Source: Frankia alni ACN14a | GTDB lineage: Bacteria > Actinomycetota > Actinomycetes > Frankiales > Frankiaceae | Reading direction: 5' to 3' | Assembly: GCF_000058485.1 (NCBI RefSeq) | Contig: NC_008278.1 | Span: 7,310,962 to 7,374,961, forward strand | Length of the DNA: 64,000 nt | Shown: positions 8,362-17,700 of the stretch, piece by piece | How the letters are laid out: each line of letters begins with the position of its first letter | Numbering within the stretch: the first letter of the stretch is position 1 | Position numbers and translations under genes: made by a program | Notes under the pieces: generated by a model | What the model saw: only the letters and a program-made list of their open reading frames with translations | What the model was told of the DNA's origin: nothing | Database searches by the model: none

Positions 8362-9419
8362 CACGGCACCTCCCGCTCCCCCGCACAGCCGGGCGTGGCC
8401 GCGGGTCGGGCCCGGCGACTCGGCCCCGACTCGACGCTGCCGCCGCCGCTGCTGCCCGTGCCCCGGGCCGGGCCGGCGCCGGTCCGCGGCGCCGTGCCCA
8501 GCCGCGGCCGGTGCTCGGCCGAACCGCCGGCGGTGCCGGGCACGACCACCGGCAGACTCGCGGTCCTCGCCGCGTCCCCGGCACCGCCCTGCCGCCATGC
8601 CCGCACGACGCGCACCGCGTCGGCCGCCGGTCGCACCGCGTGCACGCGCACGGCCCACACACCGGCGGCGGCCAACAGCGCGGTGGTCGCCTGCGTGGCG
8701 TCGTCGCGCTCGTCGCTCGGGCGCGCCAGCGCGCCCCCGGTGGCCAGGACCGTGCCGAGGAAGGACTTGCGCGACGTGCCCACCAGCAGCGGCCGGCCGA
8801 GGGCGGCGAACGCGTCGATGTTGTTCAACAGCGCCCAGTTGTGCGCCGCCGTCTTGGCGAAGCCGATTCCCGGGTCGAGGATCACTCGCTCCGGCGCGAC
8901 CCCGGCGGCGACGACCACCTCCAGCCGCGCAGCGAGCTCGGCGATCACCTCTGAGACGACGTCGCCGTAGACGGCTCGGCTGGACATGTCGACGCTGGGC
9001 CCGCGGGCATGCATGAGCACATAGTGAACGCCGCGGTCGGCCACCAGGGCGAGCAGATCCGGGTCGCAGCCGCCGGAGACGTCGTTGACCAGCACCGCCC
9101 CCGCGTCGACGGCGGCGGCGGCCACCGAGACCCGGCTGGTGTCGACGCTGACCCGTACCCCGGCGGCGGCGAGCTCGGCGACGACCGGCAACACCCGGCG
9201 CATCTCCTCCGAGGCGACCACCCGGGACGCGCCCGGCCGGGTCGACTCGCCGCCGACGTCGATGAGATCGGCACCCTCGTCCACCATCCGCAGCCCGGCC
9301 CGCACCGCGTCCACCGGGTCGAGGAACGTGCCGCCGTCGGAGAACGAGTCGGGCGTGACGTTGACGACGCCCATCACCCTGGTGAGGCCATCCGGCTCGA
9401 GGAGGTCGTCGACGCTCAC
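8358..9419 (-). CDS. folP: Dihydropteroate synthase
   Basis: Joins 6-hydroxymethyl-dihydropterin pyrophosphate and p-aminobenzoate to form dihydropteroate; it is the sulfonamide target. Signatures present are VMGVVNVTPDSFSDGG at residues 15-30, DLIDVGGESTRPGA, VSVDTSR, NDVSGG, LDPGIGFAKT and LLVGTSRKSFLG. All pterin- and pyrophosphate-binding motifs look intact. The GTG start (9417-9419) overlaps the stop of the upstream GNAT gene as GTGA. The catalytic domain ends near residue 285, and the last 60-70 residues are a Gly/Ala/Arg-rich extension absent from most homologues. It heads the folP-folB-folK-DUF3180 overlapping run. No folE or ftsH lies in this window, unlike the usual actinobacterial cluster. 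Confidence 0.96.
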   Translation of the reverse strand: MSVDDLLEPDGLTRVMGVVNVTPDSFSDGGTFLDPVDAVRAGLRMVDEGADLIDVGGESTRPGASRVVASEEMRRVLPVVAELAAAGVRVSVDTSRVSVAAAAVDAGAVLVNDVSGGCDPDLLALVADRGVHYVLMHARGPSVDMSSRAVYGDVVSEVIAELAARLEVVVAAGVAPERVILDPGIGFAKTAAHNWALLNNIDAFAALGRPLLVGTSRKSFLGTVLATGGALARPSDERDDATQATTALLAAAGVWAVRVHAVRPAADAVRVVRAWRQGGAGDAARTASLPVVVPGTAGGSAEHRPRLGTAPRTGAGPARGTGSSGGGSVESGPSRRARPAATPGCAGEREVPW

Positions 9420-10399
9420 GCGACCCCCGTCCCCGCCGGCCCGCCGTCCCGGGCAGCCGGCAGGTCCCGGGCAGCCGAGAGCGGCGCCCGGCGGTAGGAG
9501 TACCGGTAGACCGGCCGGAAGCCGAGATCGGCGTACAGACCCCTGGCCACGGTGCTGACCTCCTCAACCTGGAGATAGGCGTGCGTGGCTCCGCGCGCCC
9601 CGGCCCACTGCGCGAGCGCGGCGACGACGCGGCGCGCCGCGCCCCGGCCGCGGGCCGCGGGCAACGTCGCCATGCTGTAGATGCCCAGCCAGCGATCGTC
9701 GGCGACACCACGGCCCACCGCCACCGGCGCACCGTCGACGGTCAGCGTCACATAGACGGTGGGCAGGCGCAGCGCCGAGAGCACGGCGAGGGTACCGGCC
9801 CGCTGCCCGTCGAAGGTGGCGAGCACCTGCCCGGCGACCCGCAGCCACGCGTCGCCGGGCACGTGGGCCGTGGTCACCGCGAGCGAGGTCGATGTCGACG
9901 GCGATGTCGACGGCGATGTCGACGTCGACGTCAGCGCCCCGAGCGGCGCCACGCACACGTCGGTGGGCCCCGTGTCGTCGTAGCCGGCGGCGTCGAGCAC
10001 GGTGGCAAGCTGCGACGGCTCGGTGACGGGGGTCTGCTGGAAGGTGGGCGGCAGGCCGGCGGCGGCGTAGAAGTCGGTGACCGCGGCCAGCGCGGCCGGC
10101 ACGTCGGGCACGCCGCCATGCGCCCAGACCGAGTTCCCGCGCCGGGACGAGCCGGCGGAGGCCCGCAGCGTCCAGCCGCCGATCTCGATCTGCCGCAGCG
10201 GCGGCCACGCCCGGTGGGCCACGGCCTCGAGCTCGCGGGCCACCGACGCCTCGGCCGCGGGTAGATCGGCCCGCGGGCCGATCAGCGGGTCCGACGCGCA
10301 GGGCGCCGCCTGGTCACCGGGCACGGCGCGCCCCGGTCGACCGGGCCGGTCCGCGCCCCCGGCGCGACCTGCTGGAGTGGGAGTTCTGCTGGGCCGCAT
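9416..10399 (-). CDS. GNAT family N-acetyltransferase
   Basis: Protein of 327 residues. The C-terminal half is a GNAT fold: GIYSMATLPAARGRGAARRV is motif A with the acetyl-CoA-binding R/Q-x-x-G-x-G/A pattern, then THAYLQVEEVSTVARGLYAD and LGFRPVYRYSYRR (motif B). The N-terminal half (IEIGGWTLRASAGSSRRGNS) resembles the first lobe of double-GNAT actinobacterial proteins. Between the lobes is a [16 protein letters not shown] linker encoded by a 12-bp gatgtcgacggc-type tandem repeat at about 9886-9935. The substrate is unknown. It overlaps folP by 4 bp and is co-directional, but no role in folate synthesis is implied by its sequence. Confidence 0.85.
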   Translation of the reverse strand: MRPSRTPTPAGRAGGADRPGRPGRAVPGDQAAPCASDPLIGPRADLPAAEASVARELEAVAHRAWPPLRQIEIGGWTLRASAGSSRRGNSVWAHGGVPDVPAALAAVTDFYAAAGLPPTFQQTPVTEPSQLATVLDAAGYDDTGPTDVCVAPLGALTSTSTSPSTSPSTSTSLAVTTAHVPGDAWLRVAGQVLATFDGQRAGTLAVLSALRLPTVYVTLTVDGAPVAVGRGVADDRWLGIYSMATLPAARGRGAARRVVAALAQWAGARGATHAYLQVEEVSTVARGLYADLGFRPVYRYSYRRAPLSAARDLPAARDGGPAGTGVA

Positions 10400-11110
10400 C
10401 CGCCATCATCCCGAGGCTACCGACCCGATGGCGTCGATGGACGGCGGCACAGGTCGGATGAGCACCACCTCTGTACCCCACCCAGCAGCGGCAACCATGA
10501 CCGAATGTCATAATTTCCGAACTATTGCCGCTTCGTTCCCATTCTGGCGCAGACCGACGGTCGGTTGCCACCGGCGACCGATCCGGCCTCACCACGCAAG
10601 GCCGGCGGATTCCGACGGCACCTGCACAATCCTTCACCGTTCGGTCCGGTCAGGACGTGATTTCCTTCTCCCGCGGCCGCCGGAACCGGTCTCGGCGCAG
10701 CCCCACCAGGCGATCGAGAGCCGCCGGCCACAACAAGATCAATTGTGGAAACCTCGGAGAAACACCACGTAGAGCCACAATGACCGGCACATTGCGGCTG
10801 CTTCATCGTCACCCTCCGGCGCAGTGGTCCTCCTACTATCGAGAACGAGGAACCGGGAGAGCCGGGTCACCACGACCGGCGTGATCGGCCGGTGGCAGCG
10901 TCGCCACCGCGCGATCGCCGGAACAGCCGGCCATCGACCGCCGAAGCAGACCGGACCGCCGCCGGAGCAGCCGGTGGTCACGGAACCCGTCAGATCGCGT
11001 GGTCTCACTGTGCGCTTCCGACGGGTTGCCCCTCGAAGCGGACCTCGCCCCTCGCTACCTTGTCAACACGGTCGCAGACCGTGATGTCTTCGGAAGGAAG
11101 GACGCGCGGC
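10400..11110. other. Long divergent intergenic region
   Basis: A 711-bp stretch between the GNAT gene (leftward) and the TPR-like gene (rightward). The part at about 10495-10560 is AT-richer (gaatgtcataatttccgaac) and probably holds the promoter of the leftward folate run. The rest shows no convincing protein or RNA gene. A palindrome lies just before the rightward gene (separate entry). Confidence 0.45.
11068..11084. promoter_or_regulatory. Palindrome upstream of the TPR-like gene
   Basis: CACGGTC-GCA-GACCGTG: perfect 7-bp arms around a 3-nt centre, ending 26 bp before the ATG at 11111. A TTGTCA element (11060-11065) abuts it. This is the right place for an operator or a small leader hairpin; no regulator can be named. 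Confidence 0.4.
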
Positions 11111-12700
11111 ATGCCGCAGTCGAGCGGATCTTCACCGGGCCGTGGAGCCGACCACGGGTCCTCGGGTCCGACCGGTCGCTCCGGCCCTCTCCCGGTGCGG
11201 CGAGCGACGAGCGAGTCGATCAGCATCCCGCCGGCCCGCACCCCCCCGGATGATCATCCGGAAGACTACCTGCCGGAGCCGCCCGCGCAGCCGCCGGTCG
11301 ACCGGTGCGACCTCGGCCCCATCAGCGCGCCGTCCGCCCAGCGGCTCTGGGCCGCGGACGACCTCGCGGACCTGGCCCGTGCCGCGTCCCTGTTCGGCCA
11401 GGATCCAGTCGGCCCCGGGAGCACCATCGGGAGCGGGAGCACCATCGGGAGCGGGAGCCCGATCGGTTCCGGCTGGTCGGCGGGTGGCCCGCACCCGTCG
11501 TGCGCGGCGCCGTCGACGCATCCGGCCACCCTGTCCCTGACGATGTTCGGCGGCCCGGCCGCGTTCGCGCCGACCACGGCCGGGCCCGCGCCCGCCGACG
11601 CCGCACCCCCGGCCGCGCGGCCCGCGGCCCCGGGCGTCTCCGACCGACGCCAGTTCCACCGCTACGCCGGCGCGGCGATGATGACCGCGATCCTCGCCGA
11701 GGGCCAGATCATGGAGGTCTCCGACGTCCTCGCGGCCAGTCCCATCCAGCTTGCGCTGGAGCGGGCGGACGACATGCTCGGCGACCTCCTCGACGCCCAC
11801 GAGGCGACCCCACCGGCGCACATCTTCGCCCAGACCGCCCGCCTGCGCCGGGGGCTGGAACGACTCGGCCGCCGCTCGATGCCGACCGGCGACGCCCGTC
11901 GCCGCGACGTGCTCACCGGGCGGGTCGCGGTCCTCGGCGCCGACGCGGCCTTCAAACTCGGCGACATCGAGACCGCCCGGTCGCTGACCGCCCTCGGTTT
12001 CCAGGCCGGGGGGCTCGCCGGGGAGGGGGCACTGCGCGGCTCCGCCCGGGAAGTCGCCGCGGTCAACGAGTTCTACGCCGGCCGCCCCGACGAGGCCCTC
12101 CGCCTCGCCCGCGACGGGCTGACCCACGTCGGCGACGGACCCGTGCGCGCGCGGCTCACCTGCCAGGTGGCCCGTGCCCTGGCCGCCCTCGGTGATGTGC
12201 GCGGCGCCGCCCAGGCGTTGGACCAGGCCTACGATCTGGCGGATCTGATCCCACCGGACCAGTGGGGCCGGCCGGGGCCGAGTTTCGAGAACTTCAACCC
12301 GGTCGAGGTGTCCTACAACGCCACCACCGCGCTGTGCCTGCTCGGCCGGCCGAAGGCGGCGCAGGAGCACGCCGAACTCGCCCTGCCGAAGCTCGACGCG
12401 ATGAACGCCCCCGGCTTCCGTTCGGTCATCCGGCTGGACCTCGCCCTCGCCCTCGCCCGCCAGGGCCGCCTGGAGCTCGAACGGGTGTGCGACCTGGCCA
12501 CCGAGGCCATCCAGATCTCCTGGGGACGCACGGTCGCCTCCGTTTCCGGGCGCGCCGACCAGCTCCTGTCCGCGACCCGTCCGCACAGCGAGGTGCGGGA
12601 GGTCCGGGACCTCGCGCTGCTCGTCCGGGAATGGCAGCGCTCCGCCGCCGGGCAACGTCCCGGACCGGGTGCGGTCACCGCCCCGGGCCTGACCGTCTGA
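11111..12700 (+). CDS. TPR-like (tetratricopeptide-type) actinobacterial protein
   Basis: Protein of 529 residues. The start is the ATG at 11111, preceded by GGAAGGAAGGA about 8-10 nt upstream. Residues 1-190 are disordered, Pro/Ser/Gly-rich, and include SGSTIGSGSTIGSGSPIGSG encoded by a 12-bp repeat. From about residue 195 an all-helical region begins (RRQFHRYAGAAMMTAILAEG). It contains helical-hairpin units such as DAAFKLGDIETARSLTALGF, YAGRPDEALRLARDGL and ARALAALGDVRGAAQALDQA, matching the TPR-type C-terminal half of Streptomyces/Frankia XRE-type regulators. There is no helix-turn-helix, so it may be a partner protein rather than a DNA-binding regulator. The exact role is unknown. Confidence 0.7.
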   Translation: MPQSSGSSPGRGADHGSSGPTGRSGPLPVRRATSESISIPPARTPPDDHPEDYLPEPPAQPPVDRCDLGPISAPSAQRLWAADDLADLARAASLFGQDPVGPGSTIGSGSTIGSGSPIGSGWSAGGPHPSCAAPSTHPATLSLTMFGGPAAFAPTTAGPAPADAAPPAARPAAPGVSDRRQFHRYAGAAMMTAILAEGQIMEVSDVLAASPIQLALERADDMLGDLLDAHEATPPAHIFAQTARLRRGLERLGRRSMPTGDARRRDVLTGRVAVLGADAAFKLGDIETARSLTALGFQAGGLAGEGALRGSAREVAAVNEFYAGRPDEALRLARDGLTHVGDGPVRARLTCQVARALAALGDVRGAAQALDQAYDLADLIPPDQWGRPGPSFENFNPVEVSYNATTALCLLGRPKAAQEHAELALPKLDAMNAPGFRSVIRLDLALALARQGRLELERVCDLATEAIQISWGRTVASVSGRADQLLSATRPHSEVREVRDLALLVREWQRSAAGQRPGPGAVTAPGLTV

Positions 12701-12747
12701 TCGGGCACCCCGACCCGGGGTGTCCCTCGATCGGGAGGACCGCGGCG

Positions 12748-13701
12748 ATGGCCGACGACAGTCCTGCTCGGCACGATCCACCCGGCCCGCCGCGGCGGGC
12801 CCGTTTCACGGCGGCAGCCACCCGTCGCGCGGTGGCCGAGCTCGCCGCCCGCGCCGGGCTCGACGACGCCGGCGCCGTCCTGGTCAAACGGACGGTGAAC
12901 GCGGTGTACCGATTACCCCGCGCGGGAGCGGTCATGCGCATCACCGGTTCCGCCGCGATGACGCACCGGGTGGCGAAGGTCGTCCGTGTTGCCGGCTGGC
13001 TGGCCGATCGGCGCGCCCCGGCCGTCCGCCTCCTGCCCGGCGTGCCCGCCCCGGTCGAGGCCGGTGGCTTCGTCGCGACCGTCTGGATCGACGCGACGCC
13101 CGCCGGAGCACCGTCCGCCGGCCCGGCCCCGCACACCGGCGACCTCGCCGCCCTGCTGCGCGTCCTGCACACCCTCGACCCGCCCAGTCCACCGCTGCCC
13201 CGCTGGGACCCCCTCGACGACGTCCGGCGCCGATTATCGGACGCGGAGGTGTTGGCCGGCGCCGACCGCCGGTTCCTGGAACGGATGACCGAACGCGTCG
13301 CCGCGGCGCTCGATCACGTCCGCTACGCCCTGCCCACCGTCGTCGTGCACGGCGACGCCCACCTCGGCAACCTGATCCGGGCGGCGGACGGCCGGGTACT
13401 GATGTGCGACTTCGACGCCACGAGCCTCGGCCCGGCCGAATGGGACCTCGTGCCGGTCGCGGTCGGCCGCAGCCGGTTCGGCCACGATCCCCAGGCCCAC
13501 CGCGACCTCGCCCGCGGGTACGGCTTCGATGTCACGTCCTGGGAGGGCTATGCCGTCCTGCGAGCCGTGCGCGAGCTGAAGCTGGTCACCAGCGTCCTGC
13601 CCGTGCTGGCCAGCAGCGCGACCGTCGCGGCCCAGTTCCGGATCCGGATCGACAGCCTGCGCCACCGGGACCACGACGCCCGCTGGTCACCGTACCGGTG
13701 A
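12748..13701 (+). CDS. Aminoglycoside phosphotransferase (APH) family protein
   Basis: Kinase-like phosphotransferase of 317 residues. The start is ATG 12748 with GGGAGG about 11 nt upstream. The Brenner/catalytic motif is VVVHGDAHLGNLI, and the metal-binding DFD equivalent is VLMCDFDATSLGPAEWDL; both are intact. The N-lobe includes VLVKRTVNAVYRLP. The family phosphorylates small molecules such as aminoglycosides, choline or sugars; nothing here fixes the substrate, and a resistance function should not be assumed. Its last 154 bp overlap, on the opposite strand, the open frame of the PAP2 gene. It follows the TPR-like gene by 47 bp and may be co-transcribed. Confidence 0.85.
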   Translation: MADDSPARHDPPGPPRRARFTAAATRRAVAELAARAGLDDAGAVLVKRTVNAVYRLPRAGAVMRITGSAAMTHRVAKVVRVAGWLADRRAPAVRLLPGVPAPVEAGGFVATVWIDATPAGAPSAGPAPHTGDLAALLRVLHTLDPPSPPLPRWDPLDDVRRRLSDAEVLAGADRRFLERMTERVAAALDHVRYALPTVVVHGDAHLGNLIRAADGRVLMCDFDATSLGPAEWDLVPVAVGRSRFGHDPQAHRDLARGYGFDVTSWEGYAVLRAVRELKLVTSVLPVLASSATVAAQFRIRIDSLRHRDHDARWSPYR

Positions 13702-14423
13702 CCCTGCTCCCCCGAAGCCGGGCCCGCCGGCCCGGCGCGCCCGGCGGCGAGTGCACCCGGCTGCCACGGACGCAGCAGAGCCGCCATCCCCAGCGCCCAC
13801 GCGACGCCGAGAAGGTAGCCGCCGACGACGTCGGACACGAAGTGCACCCCCAGCCCGAGCCGGGAGAAACCGGTCAGCGCGACGATCAGGCCCCACCCGA
13901 CCCACCAGGGCCACGGCGCCCGGCGACCGGTGACGGCCCGGACTGCGACGAGGCAGACGACGGCGGCGACCATCGCGCCGAGCGCGTGCCCGGAGGGGAA
14001 GCTGAGCCCGGCGGCGTGCGCCACCGGATTGGTGAACGACGGCCTGGCCCGCCCGATCAGGTCCTTGAACCCCGTCACCAGCAGGCCCCCGGCGCCGACC
14101 GTGACCAGGGTGAACACCGCCAGTCGCCGGGTGGCCGCAGGATCGGCCCGGCCCACGCCACCGCGGCCGGAACGCCACCACAGCACGGCGGCGCCGACCG
14201 CCGCGATCACCCGGAAGACCGTCGGGTGGAAGATCTCGCTCACCCAGCGCAGGGCCGTCACCAGCCATCCCGTGGTGGCCGCCAGCCGACCGAGCGCCTC
14301 CGCGACGTCGGCGTCGTTCTCCACCACCGGCATCCAGCCGACGTCGACCATGATCGCAAGTATCACGAACGCCAGGGCGGCGGCCTGCGCCCCCCGGCGA
14401 ATCCCGCGGGTTCCCGATGGCAT
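13548..14423 (-). CDS. PAP2-family phosphatase (membrane)
   Basis: Integral membrane phosphatase of the PAP2 superfamily, acting on lipid phosphates such as phosphatidate or undecaprenyl pyrophosphate. The three signature motifs are present in order: GFKDLIGRARP, FPSGHALG and SRLGLGVHFVSDVVGG, with the catalytic His residues intact. Six hydrophobic segments are visible. The ATG at 14421-14423 (MPSGTRGIRRG) is preferred; the open frame extends to 14570 without membrane or family features. The family domain ends around position 13740. The last ~60 residues (EQGHRYGDQRASWSRWRR onward) are read antisense through the 3' end of the APH-family gene because no stop occurs earlier. Confidence 0.88.
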   Translation of the reverse strand: MPSGTRGIRRGAQAAALAFVILAIMVDVGWMPVVENDADVAEALGRLAATTGWLVTALRWVSEIFHPTVFRVIAAVGAAVLWWRSGRGGVGRADPAATRRLAVFTLVTVGAGGLLVTGFKDLIGRARPSFTNPVAHAAGLSFPSGHALGAMVAAVVCLVAVRAVTGRRAPWPWWVGWGLIVALTGFSRLGLGVHFVSDVVGGYLLGVAWALGMAALLRPWQPGALAAGRAGPAGPASGEQGHRYGDQRASWSRWRRLSIRIRNWAATVALLASTGRTLVTSFSSRTARRTA

Positions 14424-14791
14424 CGTCGTGTCCCTGCCCAGCTTCGTCCGGCTTATCCCGGGCAGCGCCCGGCTCTCGAACCGCGCGAGCTGGGCGTTGC
14501 CGAGGCGATACGGGCGAGGCACGACGGATGGGACACACCGGCCCGTGCGGTCCGTCCTCCCGCATGTCATTCTGGTTCAACCCGCCGGACCCGTCCGGCC
14601 GGCCACGTCCTGCCACAGACGGTCGGTTCAGCTCGCCTCGAACCGACGTACCGTCCCCCCGCACGGGCGTCAGACAGCCCCGGCCGCATGGCTCGGCTCG
14701 CCCGATCGGAGGGGAGACCCTTGGACATCGCGGAGGGAAAGCCCGGATCGGAAGATCCAGCCCTGGGCCGCGCCGCCCGGGGAGTCCGGCC
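14424..14791. other. Divergent intergenic region
   Basis: A 368-bp stretch between the leftward PAP2 gene and the rightward MinD/EspI-like gene. It must hold both promoters. I could not pick out convincing -35/-10 elements, RNA genes or hairpins. Confidence 0.3.
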
Positions 14792-17700
14792 GTGAACGGC
14801 GACGGGCGAGAGATCAGCGCCATCCAGGTCGGCGGTGTGACCGACACCGAGCGGACCAGCGGTGACGCCGCGCGGCGCGAGGGCGATGCCAGGCTGGTCG
14901 CGGGCGACTCCGGGTGGGCCGCCGGCGACTCCGGGTGGGCCGCCGGCGGCACCGGGTGGACCGTCGGGGAGCCTGGGTGGACCGTCGAGGAGCCTGGGTG
15001 GACCGTCGACGAGCCTGGGCGCTCGCAGTCGCCCGTCCGTGGTTCGACCCGCGGGCCGGCCGGCGGAAGCGCGCTGCCGGGACCCGGGCATCCGTCCTGG
15101 CCGCAGGGCCGGCGGCCGGCGTCCTGGCCGGCAACCCCGCTCCCGGGCCAAGGAGCAGCGGGCGGTTCCGGGTGGTCCGCCGCGAGCACCGCCGGCCCCG
15201 GTCCCGCCGCGGGCCAGGGCTGGTCGGTCGACGCTGCCCCGCGCGGCGGTGACGCGGTCGCCCTGCCGTCCGAAGGGGCCGGTCACGCGGCGCCGCCGGC
15301 TGTCTCCGACACCTGGCCGTCGATCCCCCAGGCCGAGCCCGGCCCGGCCCCCGATCCGGCCCCGCAACCCGGTGGGACCAGCCGCAACGGCCGGATGCTG
15401 CCGATCGAGACACGCACGTTCGACCCGCTGCTCGACCGCCTCCCGCTGGCCCCGGGCGGGTCGTTCGGTCAGCCGTACCCGTCGGCCCCACCCGCGCAGA
15501 CCCGCGCCTGGCGGGCGGAGCCGCTCCCGCCCGGCCCCCGGGCACAGCCGCCCGCCGCGCCGCCCCCGGCTGCCCCTGCGCCGCCCACCCCGCCGCTGCC
15601 GCCCACCCCCACCCCACCGCTGCCAGCCGCGCCCACGGCGCGCTACGCCACTCCGGTGATCCGCGGCGACGAGCGCCTGGGCGGTCCGGCCGGTTCGGGG
15701 TCCCTCCCCCCAGCCGGCACCGGTGCTGGCGCGCCCCCTGGCGAGCGCTTCGACGGGTACCGCCCCTCGACCGAGTACCCGGCTCCGCCACCCGGCAGCA
15801 CGGCCACCGAGGCGATCGCCCTCGGTGGGCCGCTCACCGGGCCGGCGGCGCTTCCTGCCCCGCCGGGGCGCGTCCCCTCCTGGCTGCGCGACCCCACCGT
15901 GTCACCGGCCCGCCACCGGCCAGCGCCAGTGGACCCCGCGGCCTCGGTGGGCCGCGAGGGCCGCGGTCCCGGGCCCGACCCCCGGCGCCGGCTCCCGGCA
16001 CCCGAGGCCCCGCACCCGGGCGAGACGCGCCAGCACCGCCCGCCCGCGCAGCCGCCCCACCCGGGCTGGGCCCACCAGGGCCGGCCGGCCGACCCACCCG
16101 GCCACGACCTACCCGGCCTCGACATGCCCCGCCGCGAGATACCGGCCCGCGACATGCCCGGCCGCGACGCGCCCCGGCCGGCGCCGCGCGTGGACAGTCA
16201 TCGCCGCGTCATCCGGCAGGAGGCGCTCGGCCGCGGCGGCGCCCTCCCCACCCCGCCGCCCGTCGACGGTGCGCCGTACGGTGCCGGGCGGGCACCGGTC
16301 GGCCCGCCGCAGGGGTCGACCCCGTATCCCGACGACGGTTCCTACCGCCGGGCGAGCCGCCCGACGGATGCCGACCGGCAGCGCGCCCAGCGGAGCACCG
16401 GTTCCGGACGTCACCGCGGCGCCCGCACCGACCAGCCGCTGCGCACCGCCCAGCCGCCCCGCACCGGCCAGGCCCCCCAGATCAACCAAGGCCCCCAGAT
16501 CAACCAGGCCCCCCAGACCGACCAGGAGTCCCGCACCGACCACACGCCCCGCACCGACCGGGAGTCCCGGGCGCGGCCGGACCAGGAACCCCGGCCGGAC
16601 CGCGGCCCCCACCGCGAGCGCCGCCACCCCGCCCAGGACGTCGGCCCCCGCCGGGATGCGGAGATCCGTCCGGACCGCGGGCACCGCCAGGACTCAGCCG
16701 GCCGCCAGGACGGTGGGACGTGGTCGAGCCGCGGGGCGCGAGCCGGCCGTGGATCGCGGGCGGACTACGACCCCTACCCGGACGACGCTCCGTCGGTCTC
16801 GGCCGCTCCCTACGTCCCGTATCCGGACGGCGAGGCCCCCCTCGGCCAGACCCGACGGCACCGGGCGGACGGGTCCGACCCGTATCCGTCCGGGGAACAC
16901 CCGTCCACCGGGACGACGCCGGGCGAGACCCGCCGGCCGACCGTCGCGCAGCCGGGGCCACGCGACGCGGGTGGCCGCGCCGGGCTGCTCACCAGCGCCC
17001 TGCTGCCCCCGCCGCCGCAGACGGCCTCCCGCGGTTGGCGCAAGCTCGTGTACCAGGTGTCGGCCGGCGCGGTGAATCCCGGGCCGTCGCCCGACGAGGT
17101 CCGCGATCGCCGGCAGCTCGCCCGCATCCGCACGCCGCTGCTGGACTGCCACCGGATCGCGGTGCTGTCCCTCAAGGGCGGGGTCGGCAAGACCACGACG
17201 ACGGTGGCGGTCGGATCGACCCTGGCCAGCCTGCGGGGTGACCGGGTGGTGGCGATCGACGCGAACCCCGACCGCGGCACCCTCGGCTCGAAGGTGCCGC
17301 GCACCTCCGCGCACACCGTGCGGGAGCTGCTGGAAGATGCCCCGCGCCTGCACCGGTACGTGGACGTTCGCAAGTACCTGTCCCAGGCCGACTCGCGGCT
17401 GGAGGTGCTGGCCTCCGCCAACGACCCGGAGCTGTCCGACACCTTCGGCGCCGACGACTACCGGGCCGTGGACGATCTGCTCCAGCGGCACTACTCGATC
17501 CTGCTCACGGACTGCGGGACGGGCATCCTGCACAGCGCCATGCACGGGGTGCTGGAGCTCGCCGACACCCTGGTGATCGTGAGCAGCGCGACGGCGGACG
17601 GCGGCTCCAGCGCGAGCGCCACGCTGGACTGGCTGGACGCGCACGGGTACGCCGATCACGTTCGCGAGGCGGTCGCGGTGATCTCGATGTTCCCGGCGCA

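Noticed and set aside
12748-13701. Aminoglycoside resistance gene
   Set aside because: The APH fold is shared by many unrelated kinases; no sequence feature supports a drug substrate.
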